A DNA stretch of 64,000 nucleotides from Anaerorhabdus furcosa (GCF_900167375.1 NZ_FUWY01000002.1:62001-126000); one strand, 5' to 3'. Positions 45,724 to 55,212 are shown, counted from the stretch's first letter. Made by a program: numbers and translations. Notes: generated by a model not told the origin, from the sequence alone.

Positions 45724-46998
45724 ATGACAGATTTTAGTAAGTATTACACAATTTTAAATGAAGAATTAGTGCTAGCTACTGGTTGTACAGAACCAATTGC
45801 TTTAGCTTATGTAAGTGCTATTGCAAGAAAATATTTAGGCAAAGATCCAAAAAAGATTATTGCGTATTGCAGTGCTAATGTTGTTAAAAATGTAAAGAGT
45901 GTAACAATACCCAATACAAACAATAGTAGAGGAATCATTACTGCAGTCAATGCAGGATGGATTGCGGGGGATGGAGATAAAGAGTTAGAAGTTATCTCGA
46001 TTGTAAGTGATGATCAAAAGGTACGAATACAGGAAGCATCAAATACAAACCTTGTTGAAGTTGTGTGCTTAAAAGATGAGCCTAATCTGAGCATTCATAT
46101 CCATATGGAATGTGATGATGACTATGTGGATGTATATTTGATGCATACTCATACAAACATTACTAAGATTATAAAGAATGATGAGATTATTTTTGAAAAA
46201 CCTTGTGATTTAGAAAACTTTAATTCAGCATTGACAGATCGTACATGTTTGAATTTAAAAGATATTGTTGAATTTGCTGCTACATGTGATTTATCAAGAA
46301 TTCAAGATTTGATTATTAAACAAATCAAGAACAACATGTTGATTGCGAATGAAGGAATTGCTCAAGGCTATGGTGCATGTGTGGGTAAAACAATTATTGA
46401 GAACATTCCTGGGAAATATTCATCTTGTATTGGTATGGCTGCAGCAGCGAGTGATGCAAGAATGAGTGGGTGTCAACTTCCAGTTATGACTAATTCGGGT
46501 AGTGGTAATCAAGGGATTACGACCTCTGTTCCGGTTATTGTGTATGCTCGTGAACAAAAATATTCAGATGAAGAATTATATCGTGCTTTAGTTGTATCGA
46601 ATTTAGTTACAATTCATTTAAAAACAGGAATTGGTCGTCTTTCTGCATATTGTGGTGTAGTTTGTGCAGCGGTTGCTAGTTTTGCAGGGATAGCCTATTT
46701 GAATCATGATAATTTTGGTGTAATTGAAAACCTTGTAACCAATGGTTTAGCTACAGCTAGTGGAATTATATGTGATGGTGCAAAAGAATCATGTGCAAGT
46801 AAAATATCAACTGCACTTTTCTCTGCAATGTTAGGATATGAAATGGCTAAGAATTTGCGTGTATTTGAAGAGTCATGTGGAATTGTTCAAGATTGTGTTG
46901 AGCATACAATTCAAGTTGTTGGAACTTTAGGACAAGAAGGTATGAAGCAAACAGACAACTTAATTTTAGATATTATGACAAAAAGCAAAGAAAATTAG
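45724..46998 (+). CDS. cyuA: L-cysteine desulfidase / serine dehydratase alpha-like protein (CyuA family)
   Basis: The start at ATG 45724 follows AAGGAGG and AAGGTG. The 424-residue protein has the CyuA (UPF0597) markers G-C-T-E-P at Cys21, M-A-A-A-A-S-D-A-R-M-S-G, and S-G-S-G-N-Q-G-I-T. Family members bind a [4Fe-4S] cluster and split cysteine to pyruvate, ammonia and sulfide. It is monocistronic, followed by a terminator. Confidence 0.9.
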   Translation: MTDFSKYYTILNEELVLATGCTEPIALAYVSAIARKYLGKDPKKIIAYCSANVVKNVKSVTIPNTNNSRGIITAVNAGWIAGDGDKELEVISIVSDDQKVRIQEASNTNLVEVVCLKDEPNLSIHIHMECDDDYVDVYLMHTHTNITKIIKNDEIIFEKPCDLENFNSALTDRTCLNLKDIVEFAATCDLSRIQDLIIKQIKNNMLIANEGIAQGYGACVGKTIIENIPGKYSSCIGMAAAASDARMSGCQLPVMTNSGSGNQGITTSVPVIVYAREQKYSDEELYRALVVSNLVTIHLKTGIGRLSAYCGVVCAAVASFAGIAYLNHDNFGVIENLVTNGLATASGIICDGAKESCASKISTALFSAMLGYEMAKNLRVFEESCGIVQDCVEHTIQVVGTLGQEGMKQTDNLILDIMTKSKEN

Positions 46999-47020
46999 TC
47001 TATCCGAAACTTAATAAAAT

Positions 47021-47046
47021 AAAAAAATCCGATGAGGATTTTTTTC
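47021..47046. terminator. Bidirectional terminator
   Basis: AAAAATCC and GGATTTTT around a GATGA loop, with A and T tracts on both sides. It abuts the stop of the minus-strand ACT-domain gene. Confidence 0.85.
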
Positions 47047-47480
47047 TATTCAAGAGATATTAATTTTGACTTCTTTACACCCTTAACATCCGCAAGTGAC
47101 TTTACTAAATTATCGATTTGCGTTGTGATATTAGAAATATCAATAAGAAGGGATAAAGAAGCAACATCATTTAATGGAATTGATTGGTTGATTGACAAGA
47201 TACTGCAAGCATTGTCGCTGATTGTCTTTAGAACTTCAGATAAAACACCTTGTTGATGACTTAATAAAAGATGCAGTTCAGCTTTTCTTCCAAACATATT
47301 GTTACTTAAATTAAAGACATGATCTTTATACTTATAATAAGTACTTCGTGAAATACCCATTTTTTTGCATGCTTCTCTAATGCCAATCGAAGGATTAGCT
47401 TCTACAAACATTCTAATCTCTAGAACTTTCTCAAAATAGTCAGGTAATACTTTTGAATTTACAATTAAATATTTTTCCAT
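47046..47480 (-). CDS. ACT-domain regulator (PheB-like)
   Basis: The start at 47480 lies one base after the thrB stop and is preceded by GAGG. The 144-residue protein has a short helix-turn-helix (GIREACKKMGISRSTYYKYKD) followed by an ACT domain (residues 75-140). PheB-type proteins of this design sit with threonine genes in several Bacillota and may sense an amino acid. It closes the thrC-thrB operon and probably regulates the pathway. Confidence 0.85.
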   Translation of the reverse strand: MEKYLIVNSKVLPDYFEKVLEIRMFVEANPSIGIREACKKMGISRSTYYKYKDHVFNLSNNMFGRKAELHLLLSHQQGVLSEVLKTISDNACSILSINQSIPLNDVASLSLLIDISNITTQIDNLVKSLADVKGVKKSKLISLE

Positions 47481-47481
47481 G

Positions 47482-48357
47482 TTAGACCTCGATTCTTGTA
47501 CCATTCATATTGATAAACATTTCCATAATCTTCCAATGATGTGCGCATGTTACAAGTTCAATGTTAATGTCATCAATTGGAATTTCATTTGTAAATATTG
47601 CAAGGCATGTTGGACCAGCTCCACTAATTGTAAATCCAATACCGCCGTGCTTATAAACAATATGTTTTAGAATATCATAATCTTCTATTAAAGTCTTGCG
47701 ATAAGGGACATGAATTGTATCATTGATACCTTCATGAATTAATGCTTCATTTCCAGTTCTTAAACCTTCTAGCAATAATAAGGTATTTTGTATATTAGAG
47801 ATTGCATCTATTCTTGATATTTCTGGTTTTAAGATTTCACGTGCAGTTGCTGTTTCGAGTTCGAAATCAGGAATAAGAACTAAGAAATGTAATTTTGTAG
47901 AGATTGGATATGATACAGTGAAAAGATGATTATCATTGAATTTGGATGCAACTAATCCGCCAAATAAACAAGGTATAACATTATCTGGATGTCCTTCGAT
48001 GGTTGTTGCAAATTTTGCGATTTCTTCTTTTGTAAAAGGATGATTTAAAACCTCGTTCGCAATAACGCAACCTGCAATAATACAAGATGAGCTTGAACCT
48101 AATCCTCTCGAAATAGGAATTTCACACTGTGCATGCAAGTGAATAGGAATGGGATCTTGGCTTAAAAGTGCAAATATAGTTTTATAACTTTTGATGACTA
48201 AGTTATGATCCATGTCATATTCTGAGCTAAAACCAGTGCATTGGAAATCGGATTCAATCGAATAGGTAAATGTATTGGATAAATCAAAACACAGCCCAAG
48301 GACATCAAATCCAGGTCCTAAATTAGCACTTGTGGCTGGAACTACAACTCGAGGCAT
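47482..48357 (-). CDS. thrB: Homoserine kinase
   Basis: A 291-residue GHMP kinase. The ATP loop is P-I-S-R-G-L-G-S-S-S-S (residues 80-90 region), with V-P-A-T-S-A-N-L-G-P-G-F-D near the N-terminus and I-S-G-A-G-P-T near the C-terminus. It phosphorylates homoserine for threonine synthase, encoded immediately upstream with three bases between stop and start. Confidence 0.95.
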   Translation of the reverse strand: MPRVVVPATSANLGPGFDVLGLCFDLSNTFTYSIESDFQCTGFSSEYDMDHNLVIKSYKTIFALLSQDPIPIHLHAQCEIPISRGLGSSSSCIIAGCVIANEVLNHPFTKEEIAKFATTIEGHPDNVIPCLFGGLVASKFNDNHLFTVSYPISTKLHFLVLIPDFELETATAREILKPEISRIDAISNIQNTLLLLEGLRTGNEALIHEGINDTIHVPYRKTLIEDYDILKHIVYKHGGIGFTISGAGPTCLAIFTNEIPIDDINIELVTCAHHWKIMEMFINMNGTRIEV

Positions 48358-48360
48358 ATG

Positions 48361-49845
48361 CTATTCCATCCTTTCTATTATTTTTTCTTTTAATTCATCT
48401 TGCTTCATGATCTTGGGTAGTAATATCTTATCATTTAACAAATTTTCTATGTTTGAAGGGATTTTTTCCATTCCATTTTGTTTTAAAAGCAAAATGGCTT
48501 CATTTTCATTTGAACACTTAATTCCAAGAATAGATTCAACAACATCAACTGGGAATTTATAACAAGAAGCAGTACTCAATATAACTGTTGGTGTTTCATC
48601 GTTGAATTCTTCTTTGTATTGATGGTAACTATTTAGTGCAACAGCAGTGTGAGGGTCAATGATATGATTTGATTGGTTGAACCATTTTTGGATAGTTTTT
48701 CTTGTTTGCATATCATCACAAGCGTATGCTTTGAACAATGAACTTAATTCATCAAACTCTAATGTATTTAGTGAATAATTTCCATTTTCAGATAATTGAT
48801 TCATCAATTCCAAAACGCGTGATGTGTTATGGTGGGTACATTCATATAGATAGCGCTCCACATTGCTACTTACTAGTATATCCATTGAAGGGGATATCGT
48901 TTTATGAAACTCACGATTTCTATTGTATGTACCAGTACGAATAAATTCTGTAAGTACATCATTTTTATTGGATGCACAAATAAGTTGATGAATGGGTAAT
49001 CCTAAGCATTTAGCATAATAACCTGCAAGTATATTCCCAAAATTTCCAGTTGGAACAACAAAGTTTACTTCATCATTCAATTTAATTTTATTTTCTTTTA
49101 CTAATTGAATATAAGCATAGAAATAGTAAACAACTTGTGGACATAAACGTCCGATATTAATGCTATTTGCACTTGTAAGTTGAATATGTTTTTCGTGGCA
49201 CAATTGGTTGAATTCAATATCATTGAACACTTCTTTGACCATTCGTTGGCAATCATCGAAATTACCTTTTACAGCGTAGACATAGGTATTGTTACCATTT
49301 GTTGAAAGCATTTGTTTTTCTTGAATATTTGATACGAGCTGATTTGGATAGAGACAAATAACTTTTATGCCATCAATATTCTTAAATCCTTCCAACGCTG
49401 CTTTTCCTGTATCACCAGATGTAGCGGTTAATATGTAGAAATCATCAATTATTTGATGTTTTCGTTTAGCCACTTTCATCAAGAAAGGTAATAGTTGAAG
49501 TGCAACATCTTTAAATGCTGAAGTTGGACCATGGTAAAGTTCTAGAAGATGGATATCATCCAATGAGTTTAGTTTAACGACATCTTCTGTATCGAAAGTA
49601 TTGGTATAAGCACTATGAATACATTGTTTAATTTCTTCAATTTCAAAATCATCCGCAAAGCATTTAAGGATGGTTGAAGCCATTTCTTGATATGATTGCG
49701 AAAGTAAATGATCAAGACTAATTTTGTAATGATGAATGTCTTTGGGTACGAATAAACCGCCACTTTCACTTATGCCAAGAAGGACAGCGTTTGAAAATGT
49801 TGAACTTACTTCGTTATTTCGAGTGCTTGTATAATTACCAGTCAT
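48361..49845 (-). CDS. thrC: Threonine synthase
   Basis: The start at 49845 is preceded by AAGGAGT; a longer frame has no such site. The 494-residue protein is of the long, fold-type II PLP class, with the PLP-binding Lys in H-G-P-T-S-A-F-K-D and a T-A-T-S-G-D-T-G-K phosphate-binding loop. It makes threonine from phosphohomoserine. It heads the thrC-thrB-ACT operon. Confidence 0.95.
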   Translation of the reverse strand: MTGNYTSTRNNEVSSTFSNAVLLGISESGGLFVPKDIHHYKISLDHLLSQSYQEMASTILKCFADDFEIEEIKQCIHSAYTNTFDTEDVVKLNSLDDIHLLELYHGPTSAFKDVALQLLPFLMKVAKRKHQIIDDFYILTATSGDTGKAALEGFKNIDGIKVICLYPNQLVSNIQEKQMLSTNGNNTYVYAVKGNFDDCQRMVKEVFNDIEFNQLCHEKHIQLTSANSINIGRLCPQVVYYFYAYIQLVKENKIKLNDEVNFVVPTGNFGNILAGYYAKCLGLPIHQLICASNKNDVLTEFIRTGTYNRNREFHKTISPSMDILVSSNVERYLYECTHHNTSRVLELMNQLSENGNYSLNTLEFDELSSLFKAYACDDMQTRKTIQKWFNQSNHIIDPHTAVALNSYHQYKEEFNDETPTVILSTASCYKFPVDVVESILGIKCSNENEAILLLKQNGMEKIPSNIENLLNDKILLPKIMKQDELKEKIIERME

Positions 49846-49856
49846 ATTTTTACTCC

Positions 49857-49904
49857 TTGTTTTGTTTATAGACTTATGATACAATGTCCACCATAGAAAT
49901 ACAA
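49857..49904. promoter_or_regulatory. Overlapping divergent promoters of thrC and hom
   Basis: Plus strand: TTGTTT (49857-49862) and TACAAT (49880-49885), 17 bases apart, for hom. Minus strand: TTGTAT (49899-49904) and TATCAT (49876-49881), 17 bases apart, for thrC. The two -10 boxes overlap, so the two halves of the pathway compete for polymerase. No T-box or riboswitch fits in the 80-base gap. Confidence 0.6.
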
Positions 49905-49925
49905 GTGTATTCGTAAGAGGAACAT

Positions 49926-51080
49926 ATGATGATTAAAGTAGGAATTCTTGGATATGGTACCGTGGGTAAGGGTGTTGTGCATTTGATTGAAGAAAGATGC
50001 AGTGATATTGAGATAAAACACATTTTAGTGCGAAGTAAAGAAGAGTGTCTTGATGATCATTTTACTGTTGATTTTGATGTGTTGTTAGAAGACATTGATG
50101 TATTGATGGAAATGATTGTGGGAGATAGCCCAACATATGAAACAATTGTTAGAGCGCTTAGTAAAGGTATTCATGTTATTACTTCCAATAAGGTAACAGT
50201 AGCTGCTCATTTACAAGAATATATAGATTTAGCAACTAAAAATCACGTTCAATTTCGCTTTGAAGCTAGTGTTGGAGGCGGTATACCTTGGATTGAATCT
50301 TGTATCAAGGCTAAACGTGTTGACCAAATTCATTCGATAAAAGGGATATTAAATGGAACCACAAATTATATCTTAGATAGAATGGCTAAGGAAAAGATTG
50401 ATTTTGATGTTTGTTTGCAAGAAGCAAAACGATTAGGATATGCAGAAGCAGATCCATCGGCTGATATTGATGGTTTTGATGTTCAACGTAAAATTATGAT
50501 TTCATCATCACTTGCTTATGAAAGTATTATTCCATTTGAAGAATATGATTGCATAAGTCTAAGAAAGATAAAATTAGTTGATTTAGAATTCTTTTCGAAA
50601 AAGGGATATACAATAAAATACATAGGTTTTTCAAAAACGAAAGGCAACCAAATGTATGGAAGTGTTGAACCCGTATTAATAAGAAATGATAGTTTGTTTG
50701 CAAGTGTTGATAAAAACAATAATATGATTGAACTGTATGGTGATAGTATTGGCTACCTTCAATTTGTCGGTCAAGGAGCAGGACAATTACCAACTGCAAA
50801 CGCAATGATTCAAGATCTTTTGGATATAGTTGAACATAAAGTAAACAAAATTGAATTTGATAAGAAACTTAATATGGATAAAACGATGTGCAAGTTTACT
50901 TATGTGTTTTGTGCAAATCAATATCAATTTGATGATGAAATAATTAAAAATAAAATAGAAGTTGATGGAAGAAGAATCGCAACATCCAAACCAATAACAC
51001 CTGAAGAAAGAAATGAATATTTGAACTGTATTATGCAGTTGGATAAGACATGTGTTTGTTTAAGAAAAGAGGAAGATTAA
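49926..51080 (+). CDS. hom: Homoserine dehydrogenase
   Basis: A 384-residue enzyme with the N-terminal Rossmann loop G-Y-G-T-V-G-K-G, catalytic region E-A-S-V-G-G-G-I-P and N-G-T-T-N-Y-I-L. It lacks the C-terminal ACT domain present in many Bacillota forms (about 430 residues), so feedback control must come from elsewhere. It reduces aspartate semialdehyde to homoserine. The start could also be three bases later. Its stop touches the next ATG. Confidence 0.95.
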   Translation: MMIKVGILGYGTVGKGVVHLIEERCSDIEIKHILVRSKEECLDDHFTVDFDVLLEDIDVLMEMIVGDSPTYETIVRALSKGIHVITSNKVTVAAHLQEYIDLATKNHVQFRFEASVGGGIPWIESCIKAKRVDQIHSIKGILNGTTNYILDRMAKEKIDFDVCLQEAKRLGYAEADPSADIDGFDVQRKIMISSSLAYESIIPFEEYDCISLRKIKLVDLEFFSKKGYTIKYIGFSKTKGNQMYGSVEPVLIRNDSLFASVDKNNNMIELYGDSIGYLQFVGQGAGQLPTANAMIQDLLDIVEHKVNKIEFDKKLNMDKTMCKFTYVFCANQYQFDDEIIKNKIEVDGRRIATSKPITPEERNEYLNCIMQLDKTCVCLRKEED

Positions 51081-52388
51081 ATGATTGTATCTAAATTTGG
51101 TGGTTCATCAGTAGCCTCAAGTGAACAATTTCATAAAGTAAAATCAATAATCAATCAAAATCCAGAGCGAAAGATTGTCGTAACAAGTGCTTCTGGCAAA
51201 AGATATAAAGGGGATAATAAGATAACTGATCTTCTTTATTTAATCCATGCTCATCTTCAATATTCAGTTTCATTTAAAGATTTATTTAATTCTATATGCA
51301 ATCGATTCTTAAAAATTCAAGAAGAGTTAAATTTAAAAACAAATATTCTTGTGGATTTAGAAGAGTTAGAATTAGAACTTACAAAGCGTTGTCCAATCGA
51401 TTATTTGGTATCAAGAGGAGAATATCTTACAGGAATCCTTCTCTCTGATTTCTTGGGATATAAATTCGTAGATGCAAAAGATATACTTCTATTTAACTAT
51501 GATGGAACAATTGATTTTGAGAAAACTGAAATGTTGGTAAAGGAAGCGGTTGAACAATATGGTCAAATTGTAGTTCCTGGATTCTATGGAGCTTATCCTG
51601 ACGGAACAATCCATGTAATGAAAAGAGGCGGATCTGATATTACGGGTAGTATCTTAGCGAGAGTAATAAATGCTTCTGTGTATGAAAATTGGACAGATGT
51701 ATCAGGGATTTTAATGGCTGATCCAGCGATCATTTCGCACCCAAAACAAATTGAAAAAATTACGTATAGTGAGCTAAGAGAATTATCTTATATGGGAGCT
51801 AATGTATTGCATGAAGATGCAATCTACCCTGTAAAAGATTTGAATATACCAATTCTAATTCTTAATACAAATGAACCTACATTTAAAGGTACAATGATTT
51901 GTGAAACAATACCTCATGATGATTCAAAAAATATCATTACAGGAATTGCAGGTAAAAAAGATTTTACTGTTATTACTTTGTATCGACATAATGCTTCCAA
52001 TGAAGTGGGATTACTTCGTAAAGCACTTGAGGTGTTTGAAAAATATCGTATCAATGTTGAACATGTACCAAGTGGTATTGATAACTTTTCGATTGTTGTA
52101 TCAAGTAAAATGATTGAAAGAGTTCTATATGATGTGGTTAGTGAATTGAAACAAGTTACTGAATCAGAAAACATTAAAGTAACAAATAATTTATCTCTAC
52201 TTGCAATTGTAGGTAGAAACATGGCGAAACATATTGGTGTATCAGGACAATTGTTTAAAACATTAGGTGAGCATGAAATTAATATTCGCATGATTGCACA
52301 AGGTAGTGATGAGATTAATATTATTGTTGGTGTTGAAAATGAAGATTTTGAAAAAGCGATTCGCGTTTTATATGACACATTTGCATAA
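51081..52388 (+). CDS. lysC: Aspartate kinase
   Basis: A 435-residue kinase with the amino-acid kinase core (V-S-K-F-G-G-S-S-V near the start, K-R-G-G-S-D-I-T-G in the middle) and two ACT domains from about residue 290. Feedback by lysine or threonine is expected, but the ligand cannot be named. It opens the pathway whose later steps are its neighbours. Confidence 0.94.
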   Translation: MIVSKFGGSSVASSEQFHKVKSIINQNPERKIVVTSASGKRYKGDNKITDLLYLIHAHLQYSVSFKDLFNSICNRFLKIQEELNLKTNILVDLEELELELTKRCPIDYLVSRGEYLTGILLSDFLGYKFVDAKDILLFNYDGTIDFEKTEMLVKEAVEQYGQIVVPGFYGAYPDGTIHVMKRGGSDITGSILARVINASVYENWTDVSGILMADPAIISHPKQIEKITYSELRELSYMGANVLHEDAIYPVKDLNIPILILNTNEPTFKGTMICETIPHDDSKNIITGIAGKKDFTVITLYRHNASNEVGLLRKALEVFEKYRINVEHVPSGIDNFSIVVSSKMIERVLYDVVSELKQVTESENIKVTNNLSLLAIVGRNMAKHIGVSGQLFKTLGEHEINIRMIAQGSDEINIIVGVENEDFEKAIRVLYDTFA

Positions 52389-52399
52389 GGGGTGAATAA

Positions 52400-53389
52400 A
52401 TGAAAATAGGAATATTAGGATGTACTGGTGCAGTTGGTCAACAAATGATGAGAGTACTGGAAGAGAGAAAGTTAGATATCGAAGAACTTCGATTATTTGC
52501 AAGTGAAAGAAGTGTTGGAAAAACATTTGAATTCAATGGGAAAATAATTGAAGTTGAAAATATGACCAATAAAAATTTTGATGGCTTGGATTATGTTTTG
52601 GGAGCATTGGAAGCAGATTTATCAAAAGAGATCGCTCAAGTAGTGGTGGATGCTGGAGCAGTCTATATTGACAACAGCAGTGCATTTAGAATGAATGAGA
52701 ACGTGCCACTTGTTGTGCCTGAAGTTAATCCAGAAGATTGTTTTAAGCATTCAGGAATTATTGCAAATCCAAATTGTTCAACAATTATTTCGATGGTTGC
52801 GATGAACGGTATTAATAAATGTTCTAAAATTGAAAAGATTATCGCTTCAACTTATCAAGCTGTATCTGGAGCAGGAGTCAAAGGAATGCAAGAACTTAAT
52901 GCACAGATTCGAGCCTTAGCTCAAGGGCAAGTGGTATTGCCAGAAGTTTTTACAAAACAAATTGCATATAACTGTATTCCCCAAATTGGTAGTTATGATA
53001 AAAATGGTTATACGAGCGAAGAAATGAAAATGCAAAATGAAGGAAGAAAAATACTTCATAATGATAAGTTGTTAGTCAACTGTACATGTGTGCGTGTTCC
53101 AGTTATTCGATCTCATTCGATTTCAATTACATGCATAACTGAAGAAAAAGTAGAACTTGAACAAATAAAAAAATCTCTTCAAGAAACAAAGGGAATTGTT
53201 TTAGAAAATGAACCAACACCACTTGAAGTAAGTAATCAAGATTTAGTATATGTAGGAAGACTTAGAAATGATTTAGTTTTTGAAAATGGAATATCACTTT
53301 GGTGTGTTGGTGATCAAATTCGAAAAGGTGCTGCAACCAATGCAATACAAATTATTGAAGTTTTGGAAAGCGGAATACAAACTGATTAA
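52400..53389 (+). CDS. asd: Aspartate-semialdehyde dehydrogenase
   Basis: A 329-residue enzyme with the NADP loop G-C-T-G-A-V-G-Q, catalytic Cys in N-P-N-C-S-T, and V-P-V-I-R-S-H near the C-terminal part. It reduces aspartyl phosphate, linking aspartate kinase and homoserine dehydrogenase. It is the last gene of the plus-strand arm. Confidence 0.96.
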   Translation: MKIGILGCTGAVGQQMMRVLEERKLDIEELRLFASERSVGKTFEFNGKIIEVENMTNKNFDGLDYVLGALEADLSKEIAQVVVDAGAVYIDNSSAFRMNENVPLVVPEVNPEDCFKHSGIIANPNCSTIISMVAMNGINKCSKIEKIIASTYQAVSGAGVKGMQELNAQIRALAQGQVVLPEVFTKQIAYNCIPQIGSYDKNGYTSEEMKMQNEGRKILHNDKLLVNCTCVRVPVIRSHSISITCITEEKVELEQIKKSLQETKGIVLENEPTPLEVSNQDLVYVGRLRNDLVFENGISLWCVGDQIRKGAATNAIQIIEVLESGIQTD

Positions 53390-53398
53390 GACATAAAA

Positions 53399-53452
53399 TA
53401 AAAGTAGATGAATTAGAAATTTAATGATTAGTTCTAATAGCATCTACTTTTT
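53399..53452. terminator. Terminator between asd and the DUF4396 gene
   Basis: AAAGTAGATG (53401-53410) pairs with CATCTACTTT (53441-53450) over a partly paired interior. T-rich sequence lies on the plus exit. Confidence 0.8.
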
Positions 53453-53462
53453 ATATTGAATA

Positions 53463-54374
53463 TTACATTCCAGATTTGATACCTTTTTTCACTAAATACC
53501 AATTCATTGGATAAGCAGTAATAAAACCACAAAGCATAGCGATTTGCATCATAAACCAAAACTCAGGAGTTGTTACTGGTAATTTTCCAAAAAGAACAAA
53601 TGTACAAATTGCCATCCAACCATACATACCAACTTGCCAAGAAGTTAATGAAAAGAAATCAATCTTAAGTGCTTGAATCCATACTTTGAACCCTTTTTCT
53701 TTTCTCATCGGTGCAATTGCTGCATATTGAAATGTAGCCCCGATTAATAAAGCGATAATAAAATCCAATACCCATTCACCAAAAATAAGATGATTGAATA
53801 AAGTAAATGGTATTAATAAGAAAATCCAAGGTCCAATTAAATCAGCTAAGCTACATCCTGCTCCACAATGCAAAGTATCGACAATGATTCCTTGCCAATA
53901 GGATGAATATTTTTCTTTGTGCATGTTTGTTTTCATCTTTGCAGCGTCCATGTGCATATCAGGCATATCCATTTTCATGCTTGAAGAATCCATGTGCATA
54001 TCAGGCATATCCATTTTCATGCTTGAAGAATCCATGTTCATATTAGGCATATCCATTTTCATGCTTGAAGAATCCATGTTCATATTAGGCATATCCATTT
54101 TCATGTTTGAAGAGTCCATATTCATATCAGGCATATCCATTTTCATACTTGAAGAGTCCATATTCATATCGGGCATATTCATTTTCATTTTGCGATGCTT
54201 TCCTAAGGTGAAGTAAGCCCACACACAAAGTGGCCCTGCCCAGAGTGCATTGATAGGCCATACAAAATTCATTACTTTCATTTCTTGAGGATGAAGTAGA
54301 ATGTCGATTGTAATTAAGATTGCACAAAAGATACCTAATAAAATAAAAAACATTGATAAATAAGTAAAGTTCAT
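53463..54374 (-). CDS. DUF4396 membrane protein with Met/Asp-rich repeat insertion
   Basis: The start at 54374 follows GGAGG. The 303-residue protein begins with two membrane spans, then has six copies of a 14-residue unit (consensus M-D-M-P-D-M-N-M-D-S-S-S-M-K) at about residues 63-146, then the DUF4396 domain with a conserved H-C-G-A-G-C-S-L-A-D and three or four membrane spans. DUF4396 proteins are usually about 200 residues without such repeats. Methionine/aspartate/histidine-rich repeats suggest a copper- or silver-binding segment. Confidence 0.8.
   Translation of the reverse strand: MNFTYLSMFFILLGIFCAILITIDILLHPQEMKVMNFVWPINALWAGPLCVWAYFTLGKHRKMKMNMPDMNMDSSSMKMDMPDMNMDSSNMKMDMPNMNMDSSSMKMDMPNMNMDSSSMKMDMPDMHMDSSSMKMDMPDMHMDAAKMKTNMHKEKYSSYWQGIIVDTLHCGAGCSLADLIGPWIFLLIPFTLFNHLIFGEWVLDFIIALLIGATFQYAAIAPMRKEKGFKVWIQALKIDFFSLTSWQVGMYGWMAICTFVLFGKLPVTTPEFWFMMQIAMLCGFITAYPMNWYLVKKGIKSGM
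53947..54198 (-). repeat. Six tandem 42-bp repeats within the DUF4396 gene
   Basis: The 42-base unit is repeated six times in frame, encoding the Met/Asp-rich 14-mers. The copies nearest the 3' end of the gene (53947-54030) are almost identical, while the 5' copies (towards 54198) differ by synonymous and Asn/His/Asp changes. This gradient suggests recent expansion at one end. Confidence 0.88.
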
Positions 54375-54522
54375 AAGTTCCTCCAAAACTAAGAAGTTAT
54401 CATGAACAAAAGTAATATAAGGTTAATTTGGATGCTCATGATAGGTCTAAATTTATTATAAAATACAAAGTTGAATAAGTGATAAATTACGATTTATAGA
54501 AAAAGAAAAGGGATATGCTCCC

Positions 54523-55005
54523 TTAATTTAATGAATTTTGAACGAATGACAACAAGTCTTCATTGTTAACTGGACTTTCGGCTGTTAATGAATAATTAAT
54601 ATTCTTATATTCCCAAGTAACGACTTTTTTATCGGATTCTGTAGTGTTAATGTTTACTTCGATATTGTTTTCAATGAAAAACTGTTCATATTTCTTAACT
54701 GTTTCATAGTTACCATGTAACATTGAACTTACGGATTTACTCGCACGATAAGTATAGAAGACATCGTTTAATAGAAAATCAATTTGAGCTACTTTTTTAT
54801 TGATAATATAGTAGGTTATATTTGTAGCACCAATGGGAGCACTAATAACAATGTCTAAGTCATCTTTAAAAGCATCTGATGATTCCACAGACTCATAAGG
54901 GTTGGCAACGGACAATTGATTATAGTTGAACTCATCTTTTTGTTTGCATCCACTTAAACCAATAAAAAGTAAGAAAGATAAAATAAATAGGATAATAGTT
55001 TTCAT
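54523..55005 (-). CDS. Lipoprotein of unknown function
   Basis: A 160-residue protein with a signal peptide ending in the lipobox L-S-G-C (Cys20), then a mixed alpha/beta domain of about 130 residues. No family recognised. It is divergent from the branched-chain amino acid transport operon. Confidence 0.7.
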   Translation of the reverse strand: MKTIILFILSFLLFIGLSGCKQKDEFNYNQLSVANPYESVESSDAFKDDLDIVISAPIGATNITYYIINKKVAQIDFLLNDVFYTYRASKSVSSMLHGNYETVKKYEQFFIENNIEVNINTTESDKKVVTWEYKNINYSLTAESPVNNEDLLSFVQNSLN

Positions 55006-55095
55006 GATATCACCTTAATATTACTATAGCTCATTTATAAATTAGTTCAAGAATAAAGCCTTTTAAAAGGATATTTTCAATAAAAATGTAAATAA

Positions 55096-55168
55096 ATGAA
55101 AAAGTTTTCATAAAAAAAGAAAAAAATTTCATAAATGTGTTGAAAATGTGAAATATATTTCATATAAT
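55096..55168 (+). promoter_or_regulatory. Promoter and operator-like palindromes of the liv operon
   Basis: TTGAAA (55140-55145) and TATAAT (55163-55168) are 17 bases apart. The spacer holds a perfect palindrome TGAAATATATTTCA (55149-55162); a second, ATGAAAAAGTTTTCAT, lies at 55096-55111. Both fit TGAAA-N4-TTTCA, the same core as the three operators at 24279-24408. A repressor bound in the spacer would block the promoter. Confidence 0.65.
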
Positions 55169-55212
55169 AAGTTCATCTCATTTAGGGATAGAGAAAGATC
55201 GAGGGAAAAGTT

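Noticed and set aside
53917-54216. Long plus-strand frame with repeated S-I-F-M-L-E-E units
   Set aside because: It is the antisense image of the Met-rich repeats of the minus-strand DUF4396 gene; no ribosome binding site and no independent support.
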